The position numbers were made by a program, and so were the translations under genes. The notes under the pieces were generated by a model. It was not told the origin of the DNA. It made no database searches and saw only the letters and a list, made by a program, of their open reading frames with translations. Shown here in pieces: positions 18,420-28,900 of a DNA stretch of 64,000 nucleotides; within the stretch, counting starts at the first letter, position 1, and the number at the start of each line of letters is the position of its first letter. This DNA comes from an uncultured Pseudomonadota bacterium (lineage in GTDB: Bacteria > Pseudomonadota > Gammaproteobacteria > Burkholderiales > JALYOK01), in NCBI GenBank assembly GCA_902826775.1, contig CADEHE010000012.1:1-64000 (forward strand), in the 5' to 3' direction.

Positions 18420-21400
18420 ATGGCCGCGAAGAAATCCCGCAGTGCAGTATCAGGCTCCGAACCGGTGCAACCGGTTGGCGACATCGCAAAGCTGTCTCGA
18501 CCCAGGCTCTTTGGGGTGTTTCACCGCGAACGCCTGTTTCATCATCTCGACCAATTGCGTCAGCACCAAGTCGTGTGGGTCGTGGCGCCGCCCGGTGCTG
18601 GCAAAACCACACTGGTGGCGAGCTACATAGAAGCGCGCAGAGAACGCGGGATTTGGTATCAGCTCGATGCAGGTGACGCCGACATCTCGGCGTTCTTCTT
18701 CTATTTGAGTGAAGCGGCACGGACGCTGGCGCCAACGGCGCCCCCGTTGCCCTTGTTTACCCCCGAGTACTTGCCGGATTTAACCGGCTTCGCCCAGCGC
18801 TATTTCCGCGCACTCTTCGCCCGTATGCCCAAACGAGCCAGCTTGGTCTTGGACAACTTTCAAGACGTCGGATCGAATTCTGCATTCCATCAGGCAATCC
18901 TGGCTGGCTTGTCGGAAGTGCCCCATGGTCGCAACCTCATCGTGGTGAGCCGCGAAGAGCCTACGGGCCACTACACCCGAGGCATCGCCAGCGGCGCCAT
19001 CGCCCGGCTGCCGTGGTCGGATTTACGCCTCTCATACGAAGAAACCCGGGCCATCTGCGCCGCGCGGCAGGCGCTTCCCGAATCCAGCGTGCGTGCTCTG
19101 CATGAATCCTCAGAAGGCTGGCCGGCCGGACTTGTTTTGATGCTGGAGCGCGCCAATCCCGACGCACCGGCAGATCAACGTATCGGAATGGACTCCCGCG
19201 AAGTGGTGTTCGACTACTTTGCGTCCACATTCCTGAATAACACACCGCCCGGCGATCAACGCGTGATCATGCTTCTGAGCGTGGCGCCGACCCTTACGGC
19301 TACGACGGCCGTGCGGGTAACGGGCGATGAGCGGGCGCCGGAAGTATTGGACGATTTGTATCGTCGACAACTCCTGGTGCAGCGCCTGCACGGCAGCGAG
19401 GCCACATACCGATTCCACTCACTGTTTCGCGCATTCCTGCAATCCAGAGCACGGGCGTTGATGTCCGCCGCGGAAATCGACGCTGCCAAGCTGCGTGCGG
19501 CCAGTTGCTTGCAAGCCGCCGGCGACGCCGAGCATGCCTTCACCCTATATGCCGAAGCACAACAATGGGATGAATGCAACCACATCGTGCTGCTTAACGC
19601 GCAACGCTTGTTTAGCGAAGGCCGCTGGCGCACGCTGATCGATTGGATCGAGACGCTGCCGCACGCTGTCGCTACGAGCGACGCCTGGCTTGCGTATTGG
19701 CTCGGCCTGTCTCAATTCCAGGTCAATCAAGCACTCTCGCGCACCACTCTCACGGCGGCGTTCGAGCAATTCCAAGACGGCGACGACGAACTGGGACAAA
19801 TGCTCACAGCAGCATCAATCCTAATTGGCTATTACCTAGAGTACGCCGATTGGGAACATGCCGAGCCGTGGATCTTTCGCCTCGGCAATCTGCTGGAGCG
19901 CAAGCCCACGTTCCCGACGCCGGAAGTCGAGATGACGGTGTATTCCGGCATGCTCTACGGCATCGCTATTCGGCGGCCCGACCACGCGCTGTTGCCGGCG
20001 TGCATCGAACGCACCGTCGCGTTGATCGAGCGCGATCTGCAGAGCAATGCCCGCATGCTGGCCGGCTTGGCCATCACCGGTCCGGTAGCTTGTATGTTGG
20101 GCGATTTCCGCTTGTTTTATCGCGTGCGCCGAATGCTGCTTCCGCTGCTTGAAGACGAGAATCTCACCGAACTAAATCGCGCGGCGTGGCACATGACCAA
20201 CGGCGCTAAGTTATCCCTAGCCGGTGAGAGCGAAGGCACATTCGAAGAACTGGAGCGCGGTGCGCAACTGAGCGCGCAGTACAACCTTCGGCAGATCGAG
20301 TTTCTCTGCCATACCTTCGCCAACATCCATGCATCGAGCTATCTGGATTTGGAACGAGCCAAGACGTCCTTACAGGCGATGCAGCAAACGGTCAACAGGG
20401 CCAGACCGCTTGAGCATTTGCACTTGCTCTTAGGTGAAGGTATGTACGAAACCCTCGTAGGCAACTTTGATGCCGCTGTGCAGCGTCATAAAGAGGCGTT
20501 GGTCGCCGCTCAAGAAGTCGGCGGTGCAGCGCATCGGTTGGTCGACTACGTGTTCCAGTGCGGCGCACTAGTCCTGGCAGGGCATGTGGATGAGGCCGAA
20601 GCGCTGGCACAAGCAGGGTTGGACTATGCGCGCGAGTGCAAAGTGGAAACATGGAGCGCTACCTATGTGTTTGTGCTGGCGTGGTGTCACTACGAACGCG
20701 GCAACGTGCTCGAGGCCGAACGCGTACTCGCCCAAGCGATCGACGCAGGCGACGATGGCAGTTATCGCTACTTCCGCTGGTTGCTGCAAGGTTGCCGCAA
20801 GATACTCGGTGTAGCGCTGCAGCGCGGTGTACGCACCCAGTCCGTGCTCAAAATCATCAAGCATTTCAAATACAACTGTCCCGATCCTATGCTAGAGCAG
20901 TGGCCGTGGCCGGTAAAGGTTCGAACGCTCGGAAGGTATGAAATCGAAGTGGACGGTGCGCTGCTGCGTCACGGGCGCAAGACACCCAAACTCCTACTGT
21001 CGTTGCTGCAATACATCATCGCGGCCGGCGGGCGTGATATCGCAGAGACTCGCATTATCGACGCCCTTTGGCCGGATGCCGAAGGCGACAAGGGCCGAGA
21101 GCGGCTGAAGCTAAGCCTACATCGATTGCGGGAGTTGCTCGGCGATAGTGACGCAATTCTATTTGGCGGCGGGAAAGTGAACCTCAATCACGAGCGCGTA
21201 TGGGTCGATGCGCTATCGATGATGCGCGCGCGAGAGCATCTCGACGCAACTCGGTTTCGCGCGATCGCGTTATCCGTCTACCACGGCGATTTCTTGGCGG
21301 ATGAAGCCGAGCAGGCGTGGATGTTGCCGACGCGCAATCGCTTACGCCAGCTTCACGCAGAGGCGATTCGTCTTACCACGCTCGCCGAATCGGAAACCAA

Positions 21401-21422
21401 AAAGACATCGGCGTCAGTGTAA
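18420..21422 (+). CDS. large STAND ATPase transcriptional regulator with C-terminal winged helix and shortened BTAD
   Basis: A strong ribosome site (GGGGGAAG) precedes the ATG. The 1,000-residue product is a paralogue of 13899-17090. It has Walker A APPGAGKTTL (residues 56-65), LVLDNFQDVG as the Walker B region, a long helical repeat region, then from about residue 832 an OmpR-type winged helix (VRTLGRYEIEVDG, RLKLSLHRLRELLGDSD) and the start of a BTAD (YHGDFLADEAEQAWMLPTR). It ends about 80 residues earlier than its paralogue, so the last BTAD helices are missing; no continuation is visible in other frames. The direct repeats upstream suggest self-regulation or control by the paralogue. Confidence 0.85.
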   Translation: MAAKKSRSAVSGSEPVQPVGDIAKLSRPRLFGVFHRERLFHHLDQLRQHQVVWVVAPPGAGKTTLVASYIEARRERGIWYQLDAGDADISAFFFYLSEAARTLAPTAPPLPLFTPEYLPDLTGFAQRYFRALFARMPKRASLVLDNFQDVGSNSAFHQAILAGLSEVPHGRNLIVVSREEPTGHYTRGIASGAIARLPWSDLRLSYEETRAICAARQALPESSVRALHESSEGWPAGLVLMLERANPDAPADQRIGMDSREVVFDYFASTFLNNTPPGDQRVIMLLSVAPTLTATTAVRVTGDERAPEVLDDLYRRQLLVQRLHGSEATYRFHSLFRAFLQSRARALMSAAEIDAAKLRAASCLQAAGDAEHAFTLYAEAQQWDECNHIVLLNAQRLFSEGRWRTLIDWIETLPHAVATSDAWLAYWLGLSQFQVNQALSRTTLTAAFEQFQDGDDELGQMLTAASILIGYYLEYADWEHAEPWIFRLGNLLERKPTFPTPEVEMTVYSGMLYGIAIRRPDHALLPACIERTVALIERDLQSNARMLAGLAITGPVACMLGDFRLFYRVRRMLLPLLEDENLTELNRAAWHMTNGAKLSLAGESEGTFEELERGAQLSAQYNLRQIEFLCHTFANIHASSYLDLERAKTSLQAMQQTVNRARPLEHLHLLLGEGMYETLVGNFDAAVQRHKEALVAAQEVGGAAHRLVDYVFQCGALVLAGHVDEAEALAQAGLDYARECKVETWSATYVFVLAWCHYERGNVLEAERVLAQAIDAGDDGSYRYFRWLLQGCRKILGVALQRGVRTQSVLKIIKHFKYNCPDPMLEQWPWPVKVRTLGRYEIEVDGALLRHGRKTPKLLLSLLQYIIAAGGRDIAETRIIDALWPDAEGDKGRERLKLSLHRLRELLGDSDAILFGGGKVNLNHERVWVDALSMMRAREHLDATRFRAIALSVYHGDFLADEAEQAWMLPTRNRLRQLHAEAIRLTTLAESETKKTSASV

Positions 21423-21486
21423 GGTTGGCCTCACGCACGGGCTCGTTTGAGCCTGTAGCGCAACGCCAATCTCACTAGGAGTGATC

Positions 21487-21993
21487 ATGACCACCGATGC
21501 ATCGAAGGCGCATTACATTCGCCGCACCTTGCTTGCGTGCTTAGCCATTTTCTTGAGTTTCTCGGGACCAGCGCGAAGCGACCAAGAACGCGCCAGGCTG
21601 ATCGAACAAGAAGCGGCTGGTTGGTCGCGCGACATGGATCTGCTGTTGTCCGTGTTCACGGACGATGTCGTCTACGAGGACGTCCCGCTTGGCTTGGTGA
21701 TGCACGGCAAAGAAGAAGTTCGTAAGTTTGCTTCAAGTTTCTTTCACGCCTTTCCAGATTTGCGATCTGTGTGCAAAGTGATCGTCGTCGACGGTAACCA
21801 TGGTTTCTGCGAGTGGCGATTCACGGGAACGCAAGCTAACGATTTGCCAAACATTCCCTCACGTGGCGGGAAGATGGATTTGCCAGGCGTTTCTGTGTAC
21901 GAATTCGAGGGGAACAAAATCAAGCGCACGGTGGATTATTGGGACGCAGGTGCGCTCTTGCGGCAGCTGGGAGCGTTACCGCCCAAACAGTAA
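21487..21993 (+). CDS. SnoaL-like (NTF2-fold) secreted protein
   Basis: AGGAG lies 6 bases before the ATG at 21487. A signal peptide (LLACLAIFLSFSGPARS) is followed by one NTF2-like domain: a helix (LIEQEAAGWSRDMDLLLSVF), then TDDVVYEDVPLGLVMHGKEE, FPDLRSVCKVIVVDG, GFCEWRFTGTQ and a final VDYWDAGALLRQLG. This order is typical of SnoaL-like polyketide-cyclase-type proteins, many of which have unknown substrates. It starts 64 bp after the STAND-BTAD regulator on the same strand, so it may be co-transcribed with it. Confidence 0.7.
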   Translation: MTTDASKAHYIRRTLLACLAIFLSFSGPARSDQERARLIEQEAAGWSRDMDLLLSVFTDDVVYEDVPLGLVMHGKEEVRKFASSFFHAFPDLRSVCKVIVVDGNHGFCEWRFTGTQANDLPNIPSRGGKMDLPGVSVYEFEGNKIKRTVDYWDAGALLRQLGALPPKQ

Positions 21994-22151
21994 TGAATGC
22001 CACGCTGCGGGACCGAAGTAAGGGACGGGTGCCGGGATTCACGCTGCGGGTTGGATCGCGCCCTACGCAAGGTAGCGTCGTGGCGTTTATCGCCATGGAT
22101 GATGTTTGCTTGAGCGAGCACGTATCGTCCGACCGTGAGCTGCGCCACGTT

Positions 22152-22172
22152 CTTGTTGTGTTACAGAACAAG
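22152..22172. promoter_or_regulatory. inverted repeat upstream of PEP-CTERM-type gene
   Basis: CTTGTT (22152-22157) and AACAAG (22167-22172) form a perfect 6-bp inverted repeat with 9 bases between them. It lies 22 bp before the ATG at 22194. It could be an operator or a weak hairpin. Confidence 0.25.
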
Positions 22173-22193
22173 TCACAGTGATAGGGGTGTGCA

Positions 22194-22832
22194 ATGAATA
22201 GAATTCATCGAAGCGCGGCGCTCTTGGTAAGTCTTGCGTTTTCGGATCCGCTCTTCGCGTTACCCTACCGTGTTTCGATTGACACATCACCGTTGTCCGG
22301 CACTGCAGCACAAGTCGCATTTGATTTCATCGACGGCGGCCCACCGACAAATTCTGTTGTGATCTCAGATTTTGCCACCGACGGCGCATTGGGGGGGGCG
22401 AGCACGGCCGGCGACGTGACCGGCAATTTGAGTGGTTTGCTGATGCTCGGTAACGCCAGCTTCTTCAGTGAGTATCTTGCACCCATCACACTCGGAAACG
22501 CAATCAGCTTCATTTTCGTAATCAGTCAAAGCCCCCCGGCTGCGGGCTCGCTGCCCGACGCTTTCGCCCTGTTTTTGCTTGATCCAGGCGGCGCGCCACT
22601 ATTGGCGACGAGCGACCCTGCAGGCGCTGGCGCGCTTCTCGTACACGGGGTCGATGGCACACCGGCTGGCGATCTCGTCACCTACAGCGATTTGAGCGCC
22701 GGCCGCGCCCCCGTCACGATAGCCATTTCGACCGATAGTCCCGTTCCGGTGCCGGCAACGCTATGGCTGCTGGCAGCTGCGCTGCTGCCGCAGTTCCGAG
22801 CCCGATCAGCTCCGGGAATTCACCCCAACTAG
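22194..22832 (+). CDS. PEP-CTERM-type secreted protein
   Basis: The 212-residue product has a short signal peptide (LLVSLAFSDPLFA) and a beta-rich domain starting YRVSIDTSPLSGTAAQVAFD, a pattern I associate with a recurrent PEP-CTERM cargo family. The C-terminus has VPVPATLWLLAAALL followed by a basic tail (RARSAP), the sorting-signal layout of motif, helix and arginines. The motif is PVPAT instead of VPEP. A weak ribosome site (GGGGTG) lies before the ATG. It is immediately upstream of the second giant YD-repeat gene. No exosortase is visible nearby. Confidence 0.7.
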   Translation: MNRIHRSAALLVSLAFSDPLFALPYRVSIDTSPLSGTAAQVAFDFIDGGPPTNSVVISDFATDGALGGASTAGDVTGNLSGLLMLGNASFFSEYLAPITLGNAISFIFVISQSPPAAGSLPDAFALFLLDPGGAPLLATSDPAGAGALLVHGVDGTPAGDLVTYSDLSAGRAPVTIAISTDSPVPVPATLWLLAAALLPQFRARSAPGIHPN

Positions 22833-22906
22833 CTGCGTCCGCGGCCTAGGCCAATCGAAGTAGTTGGTTCTCTGCTGTATCCAGTCTTAGCGCGCGAGGT
22901 GTCGCC

Positions 22907-25900
22907 ATGAGTTTCTTAGAAAGTCTTGGTCGTAAGCCCCTTCGGTGGGCGTTGACGATTGCCCTCATCTGCCTTGGCGTGCTGCCTGCACTTACGCAAG
23001 AAGCGACCGACCTTGACTCAAAGGTTCGCATAAACTTCAGCGGATTCGTGCTCAATCGAACGACAGGCACGTTTGACACTCGCGCCACTTTGACGAATGT
23101 TTCACCCGACACGCTGCAATCGCCGATCGCGTTGATCGTTACCAGCATCTCTAGCAGCGCCGTCACGCTCGCTAATGCTATAGGCACGACGGCTCAAAGT
23201 AAACCCTACGTCACTGCTCCTCTGCCCGCGGGGGGGCTAACGCCAGGTGCAAGCGTTAGTGACATCGTTCTAAAGTTCAAGAACACGACGCCCACGGTCG
23301 CATTTACCTTTAGTGCTTCGGTAAGCGGTGTCCTCGCCCCTATTGCAAACGCCGGTCCCGACCTTACCGGCCAGGTGGGCAAGACCATAACCCTAGACGG
23401 GAGTGCAAGCCGCGATCCACAAGGCAGGTTGCTTACCTATTCCTGGCGCATCTTCTCTGCTCCCGCAGGTAGCAAAGCAATCCTCATCCGCCCAACAACG
23501 CCGAACCCTAGTATCACCCCCGATCTTGCAGGCACTTATCAGTTCGAGTTGAGGGTAAGCAATGGTTCGCTCACTAGCGTTCCCGATTCGATCATCCTAA
23601 CGGCTACTATTTCAAATGTACCACCTATCGCGCACGCGGGTAACGATCTGAATGGCCTGGTCGGCACAGTCATTAACCTCGATGGCGCCGCAAGCAGTGA
23701 TCCGGACGGCGTAGCGCTTCTCCCGCTTTGGTCGTTTGTTGTCGTGCCGGCCGATAGTACTCTTTTGGATGCAGCGATCGTCGGTCGAACAACACTCAGA
23801 GCAAGCTTTACACCGGATAAGCCCGGCAAGTACACGCTTCGGTTGCGGGTCTCTGACGGTGCGCTGACGAGCGAAGACACCGTAGAGGTGAACGTCACTA
23901 CACCAAACGTGCCGCCGAACGCGAACGCTGGTGTTGACGTCTTAGTGAACCTCGGCGCTACAGTGACGCTCAATGGCAGTGATAGCGCAGATCCCGACAA
24001 TGGCCCACTGCCTCTGACTTATCGATGGAGCTTCGCCGCGAAACCGCCATCTAGCACGCTTACGGATGCCAGCATCCTGAACGCAACGACACCACGCCCA
24101 AGCTTCACACCCGACAAGGCGGGCTCGTATCAAACAAAACTCACTGTAACCGACGGCGAAGCATTGCGCGAGGACAACGTAACCGTCGCGGTAAACTCGC
24201 TACCCACAGCGAACGATGACGTGGTTAGCGTGAGCAAGAATGCCGCGCTCGATATTGATGTGCTCGCCAACGATGCCGATGCAGACGGCGATCCGCTTAA
24301 AGTAAATGCCGTTACCACTCCAGCAAACGGCACCGCGGTCGTCAATTCGAATGGAACGGTGAAGTACACGTCGCGCACAAATTTTATCGGCACCGATACG
24401 TTTAGCTACACGGTAGGTGACGGGCGGGGCGGAAGCACGAGTGCCAAAGTGAGCATCACCGTAACCGATAACGGAGCGAATGCGGCGCCCTCGGTAAGAG
24501 TTACTGCGGATTCGCCGATTATCCAGGGTGAGCGATCAATTTTGAGAGGCAGTGCACGCGACGATGGCTTGCCGAATCCTCCAGGGAAGCTGACTACGCT
24601 TTGGAGCAAGGTGAGCGGACCGGGAACCGTCACCTTTGCTTCTGCTAGTTCACCTGTCACGAGCGCAGCGTTCTCAGCCGCCGGAACTTATATCTTGCGT
24701 CTGACGGCAAGCGACGGTGCACTGACGGCACAGACCGATGCAACTGTGGCGGTTACAGTGCCATTTGCTCCACCGATTCCACCGGGTGCCGTAGCCGATT
24801 TATCGGCCTCGACGAAATTTCTCTACACCGGGACAAATGCGTTGCAGAAGGGCGTCGCCCAAAACGCGATTGAAACGCTGCGTGCCGCGGTGCTGCGTGG
24901 CCGCGTTTTGACGCGAAGCGGAACGCCGCTCTCGGGCGTGAAGGTTTCGGTGCTCGGCCATCCCGAGTGGGGCCAAACGACGACTCGCAGCGACGGCTAC
25001 TTCGACATGGCGGTAAACGGTGGTGGTTTGCTGACGATCACCTATGAAAAGGCGGGCTACTACAAGGTACAACGCCAAGCAGATGTGTACGTAAGGGACT
25101 ACACGGTGTTTGACGACATCGTCATGGTTGCGCCGGATCCCACCGTAAGCGTCGTGGACCTGGATCAGCCTGGTATGCAAGTAGCTCGCGCGAGTGTCAT
25201 CAGCGACAAAGACGGCAGTCGCCAGCTTACGTTGCTCTTTCCATCGGACGTTACGGCGCAGGTGGTGATGCCGGATGGCTCTCGCCGCCCGATCAGCAAG
25301 ATGAGTGTCCGTGCAACGGAATTCACCGCCGGCACAACCGGTCCACAGGCGATGCCCGCCACGCTACCTCCGGAAAGTGCCTACACCTATGCGTTTGTTG
25401 CGACGGCCGATGAAGCGCTTGCCGCTGGCGCAAAAGATGTAGTCTTCTCACGCCCCGTTCCGGCGTACCTCGATAACTTTATCAATACGCCTGTTGGTGT
25501 GCCCGTGCCGTATGGCATCTACAACGCGGATAAAGGCGCTTGGGAAGCGGACCGCTCTGGCGTTGTGTTGAAAATACTTTCCAACTCGGGCGGCATCGTT
25601 ACGCTAGATAGCGACGGCGACAATGTCGCTGACAACGCTGTGGCCTACGGGGTCAGCGAGGAAGAGCGCCGGCAACTCGCAGCGCTCTACTCGGTGGGCA
25701 AGACGGTCTGGCGAGTACTTTTGCCGCACTTCGACTCCCCTGGCGACTTCAACCACGGGGGCGGCTGGGCTGAACCTGACGATGCCGAGGATCCGAAGCA
25801 ACCACACGGACGCAAAGATCCGCGTGAAGATGACACCGACTGCCGCACCGGCTCGATCATCGAATGCCATAACCAAGTACTTCGGGAAGGAGTTGGCATC

Positions 25901-28900
25901 GCTGGCACAGATTTCAGCCTCCACTACACAAGTGCTCGTGCCAGAGGGCGCGCGGATGAATACCGCCTCCTAATCCCGCTGAGCGGCCAGCGGGTGCCCA
26001 GGTCATTGCGGAGCATCCAGCTGGAAGTGCATGTCGCTGGAACGGTGTTCAAGCGCAAGTTTACCCCCGCGCCGAACCAGACCTACGAATTCGTTTGGGA
26101 TGGCCGCGACGTGTATGGTCGTACAGTCGAAGGTGAGCAGCCGGCACTGGTTCGAATCGGCTACGACTACCAAGCAGTATTTCGCGCGGTCGGTGCGTTT
26201 CGTAGCAACCGGACGGTAAGCGGACGCGGTGCGTTGCCAGTGGGATGGAGGCCAGTCGCCAGAATCCCAGTTGCAACGCTTTGGCAAACATATCGCGCCC
26301 AGATCGGTGCATTCACTGCTCGTGGCGTCGGGTTGGGTGAGTGGACTTTAACTGAGCACCACGCTTATGACCCGGTGGGTAAAGTCATTTACTACGGCTC
26401 CGGCGAGCGGCGGAGTGCCGCCTCGCAAAGTTTTGACATCGTCGAGCACGTCGCGGGATCTCCGATCCGCCGAGACGACGGGTCGGCGATTCCGCCGTTT
26501 TTGCCGCGCCCTGATGCGGATGGTGTCCCGTCGGACTCAATAACCCTAGGAATACCAAGCGGTCTGGCGCTTGGATCGGACGGAAGTATCTATTTCGCGT
26601 ACCGTGCTGGCAATGGTCCCTTTATTCGCCGTATTAGACCAGACGGAGTCGTCCAAAGGATTGCGGGAGATGCGGCTGCGAACTCAACGTGCAGAAGTGG
26701 TGGGTTTTGCGGCGATGGTGGGCTAGCATCTTTAGCCGGGTTCGTAGACCCGATTGTTACCGATGTCGGATTGGACGGCAGCGTTTATGTCGTTGAGCGT
26801 GGACGCAGAACGGTGCGCAAGCTCACACCAGACGGCAGGATCGTCACCGTGGCTGGGCGCTATCAAAACTGCGTTGCTTCAGGTGCTCTTCCGTGCTCCT
26901 CGGGAGATGACGGCCTGGCGACTGCCGCTGACTTGAATGCACCGCAAGATGCAAAACTCGCGCCGGACGGAACGCTGTTTATCTCGCTCGCAAGCGCTAT
27001 TCGAAAGGTCGATCCGAGTGGCGTTATTTCCTACGTCGCTGGGGCGAGACCGTCTTCTAGCTCATTACGCGTGGGCGCCGACGGCGAAGAACCAACCGAC
27101 ATCATCATGCGACCATCTCGGATAGCGCTCGGGCCTGACGGCAGCATCTACTACTTCGATGGCCAGACACTTCGTCAGCGCATTCGCCGCATTACGCCGG
27201 ACGGATTGGTGCGTTCGATTACTGGTGCGAGAATCGAACCTATCCCAGGTTATGCGGGTGACGATGGTCCGGCCGATGTCGCTCAAATATCGCAAGTAAC
27301 TGGGTTGGCTGTTGCAAAAGACGGAACGGTGTATTTTTCGCAGGCGGGAGCCGGCACCAGTGGCGAGCCGGCAATTCGTGTAGTCCGGCCAGATGGAATC
27401 GTCGTTTCTGTAACATCCGCCTTGCAATTGCCGCGCACACCGGTCGATTCCACTGCAGGCCGTGCGACGGGCAGTGGAGGTCCTGCAGGCAATGCTTTGG
27501 CTTTTCCCGGCTACCTTGCCTTGAACCAAAGTGGCGTTCTTTATTTCATTAATGACTTGAATAGAGGAGCGCCCGCGCTGATTCGTCGAATCAGGCCGGC
27601 GCTACCCGGTTTCAATCCTGGTGACCTGAACATTGCTTCAGAAGACGGTAGTGAATTGTATGTCTTCGAAGGCGGCACCGGGCGGCACCTGAAAACGCTT
27701 AACGCTCTGACTGGGACCTTACGCTATCAATTTGCGTACGACGCCGCTAAGCGACTAGCAAGTGTCACGGATGCGTTCGGCAATACAACGACAGTACAGC
27801 GCGACAGTGCTGGCAATCCCGTAGCAATCGTGGGTCCCTTCAGCCACCGGACGACGCTCTCACTTGACACCAACGGTCTGCTGTCTGGTGTCACGAACCC
27901 CGCCGGCGAGACTGTGAAGGTGAGCCATAGCATCGACGGCCTTCTTCAGTCGAAGACCGATGCGAAGGGGCAAACGCACCGCTACGCTTTCGACACGTTG
28001 GGCCGACTGATTCGTGATGAAAATCCAGCCGGTGGCGTAAAGACCCTGAGCAGAATTGACACGCCGACCGGACGTACCATCACGCTTACCACCGCACTCA
28101 ATCGTACAACGACTTATCAGGTTGAGCGGTTACCTGGCAATGCGAAGCGGCTTACGACGATAGCGCCGAGCGGCGAACGCACTGACCGAGTATTCGCCAA
28201 AGACGGATCGATCACGGTCTCACATGCAGACGGAACGCTCGACGTATATACGCAATCCGGCGATCCACGTTGGGGCATACAGGCACCGGTGTATAGCGTC
28301 ACGCGCCGGTTACCCAGCGGACTGACGTTCGTGTCGAACGCTGTACGCAACATTGAGCACATCGACAAAAGCGATCAATTCAGCATTAAGACGCTGACCA
28401 ATGTCGCGACTATTAACGGTCGCGCCTGGAAAACCACCTATGAAGGTCAAACAAAAACCTTGACTCTGCAAAGTCCTGAGGGCAGGCAGCAGTTCGCGAC
28501 GCTCGATGCGCAGCAGCGCATTGTATCTGGAGAGAAAAAGGGTCTCGATCCCACTACTTACGAGTACGACGCACGCGGTCGACTTCAGAAAATAAGCCAA
28601 GGCGCAGCGCCAAATACGCGGGTGGTAACGTTTACCTATGGTACGGATGGGTTATTGGCGAGCATCGAAGATCCGCTAAATCAAATCACGCGATTCGGCT
28701 ACGATGTAGCAGGCCGCCCCACCAGCCAAACTCGTCCCGATGGGAAGGTCGTCTTACTCGGATACGACAGCAACAGCAACGTTAGTGCGGTTACGCCACC
28801 GGGTAAACCAGTGCATCGGTTCGATTTCAATCCGACCGACCTGACCTCCCGATATTTGCCACCAGCGTTAGGATCATTGCCGGTCGCAACTGATTATTCG

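Noticed and set aside
18014..18484. Minus-strand frame of 156 codons across the regulator promoter
   Set aside because: No ribosome site, overlaps the regulator start, and its repeated YWFQI words are only the reverse of the TGAAACCA repeats.
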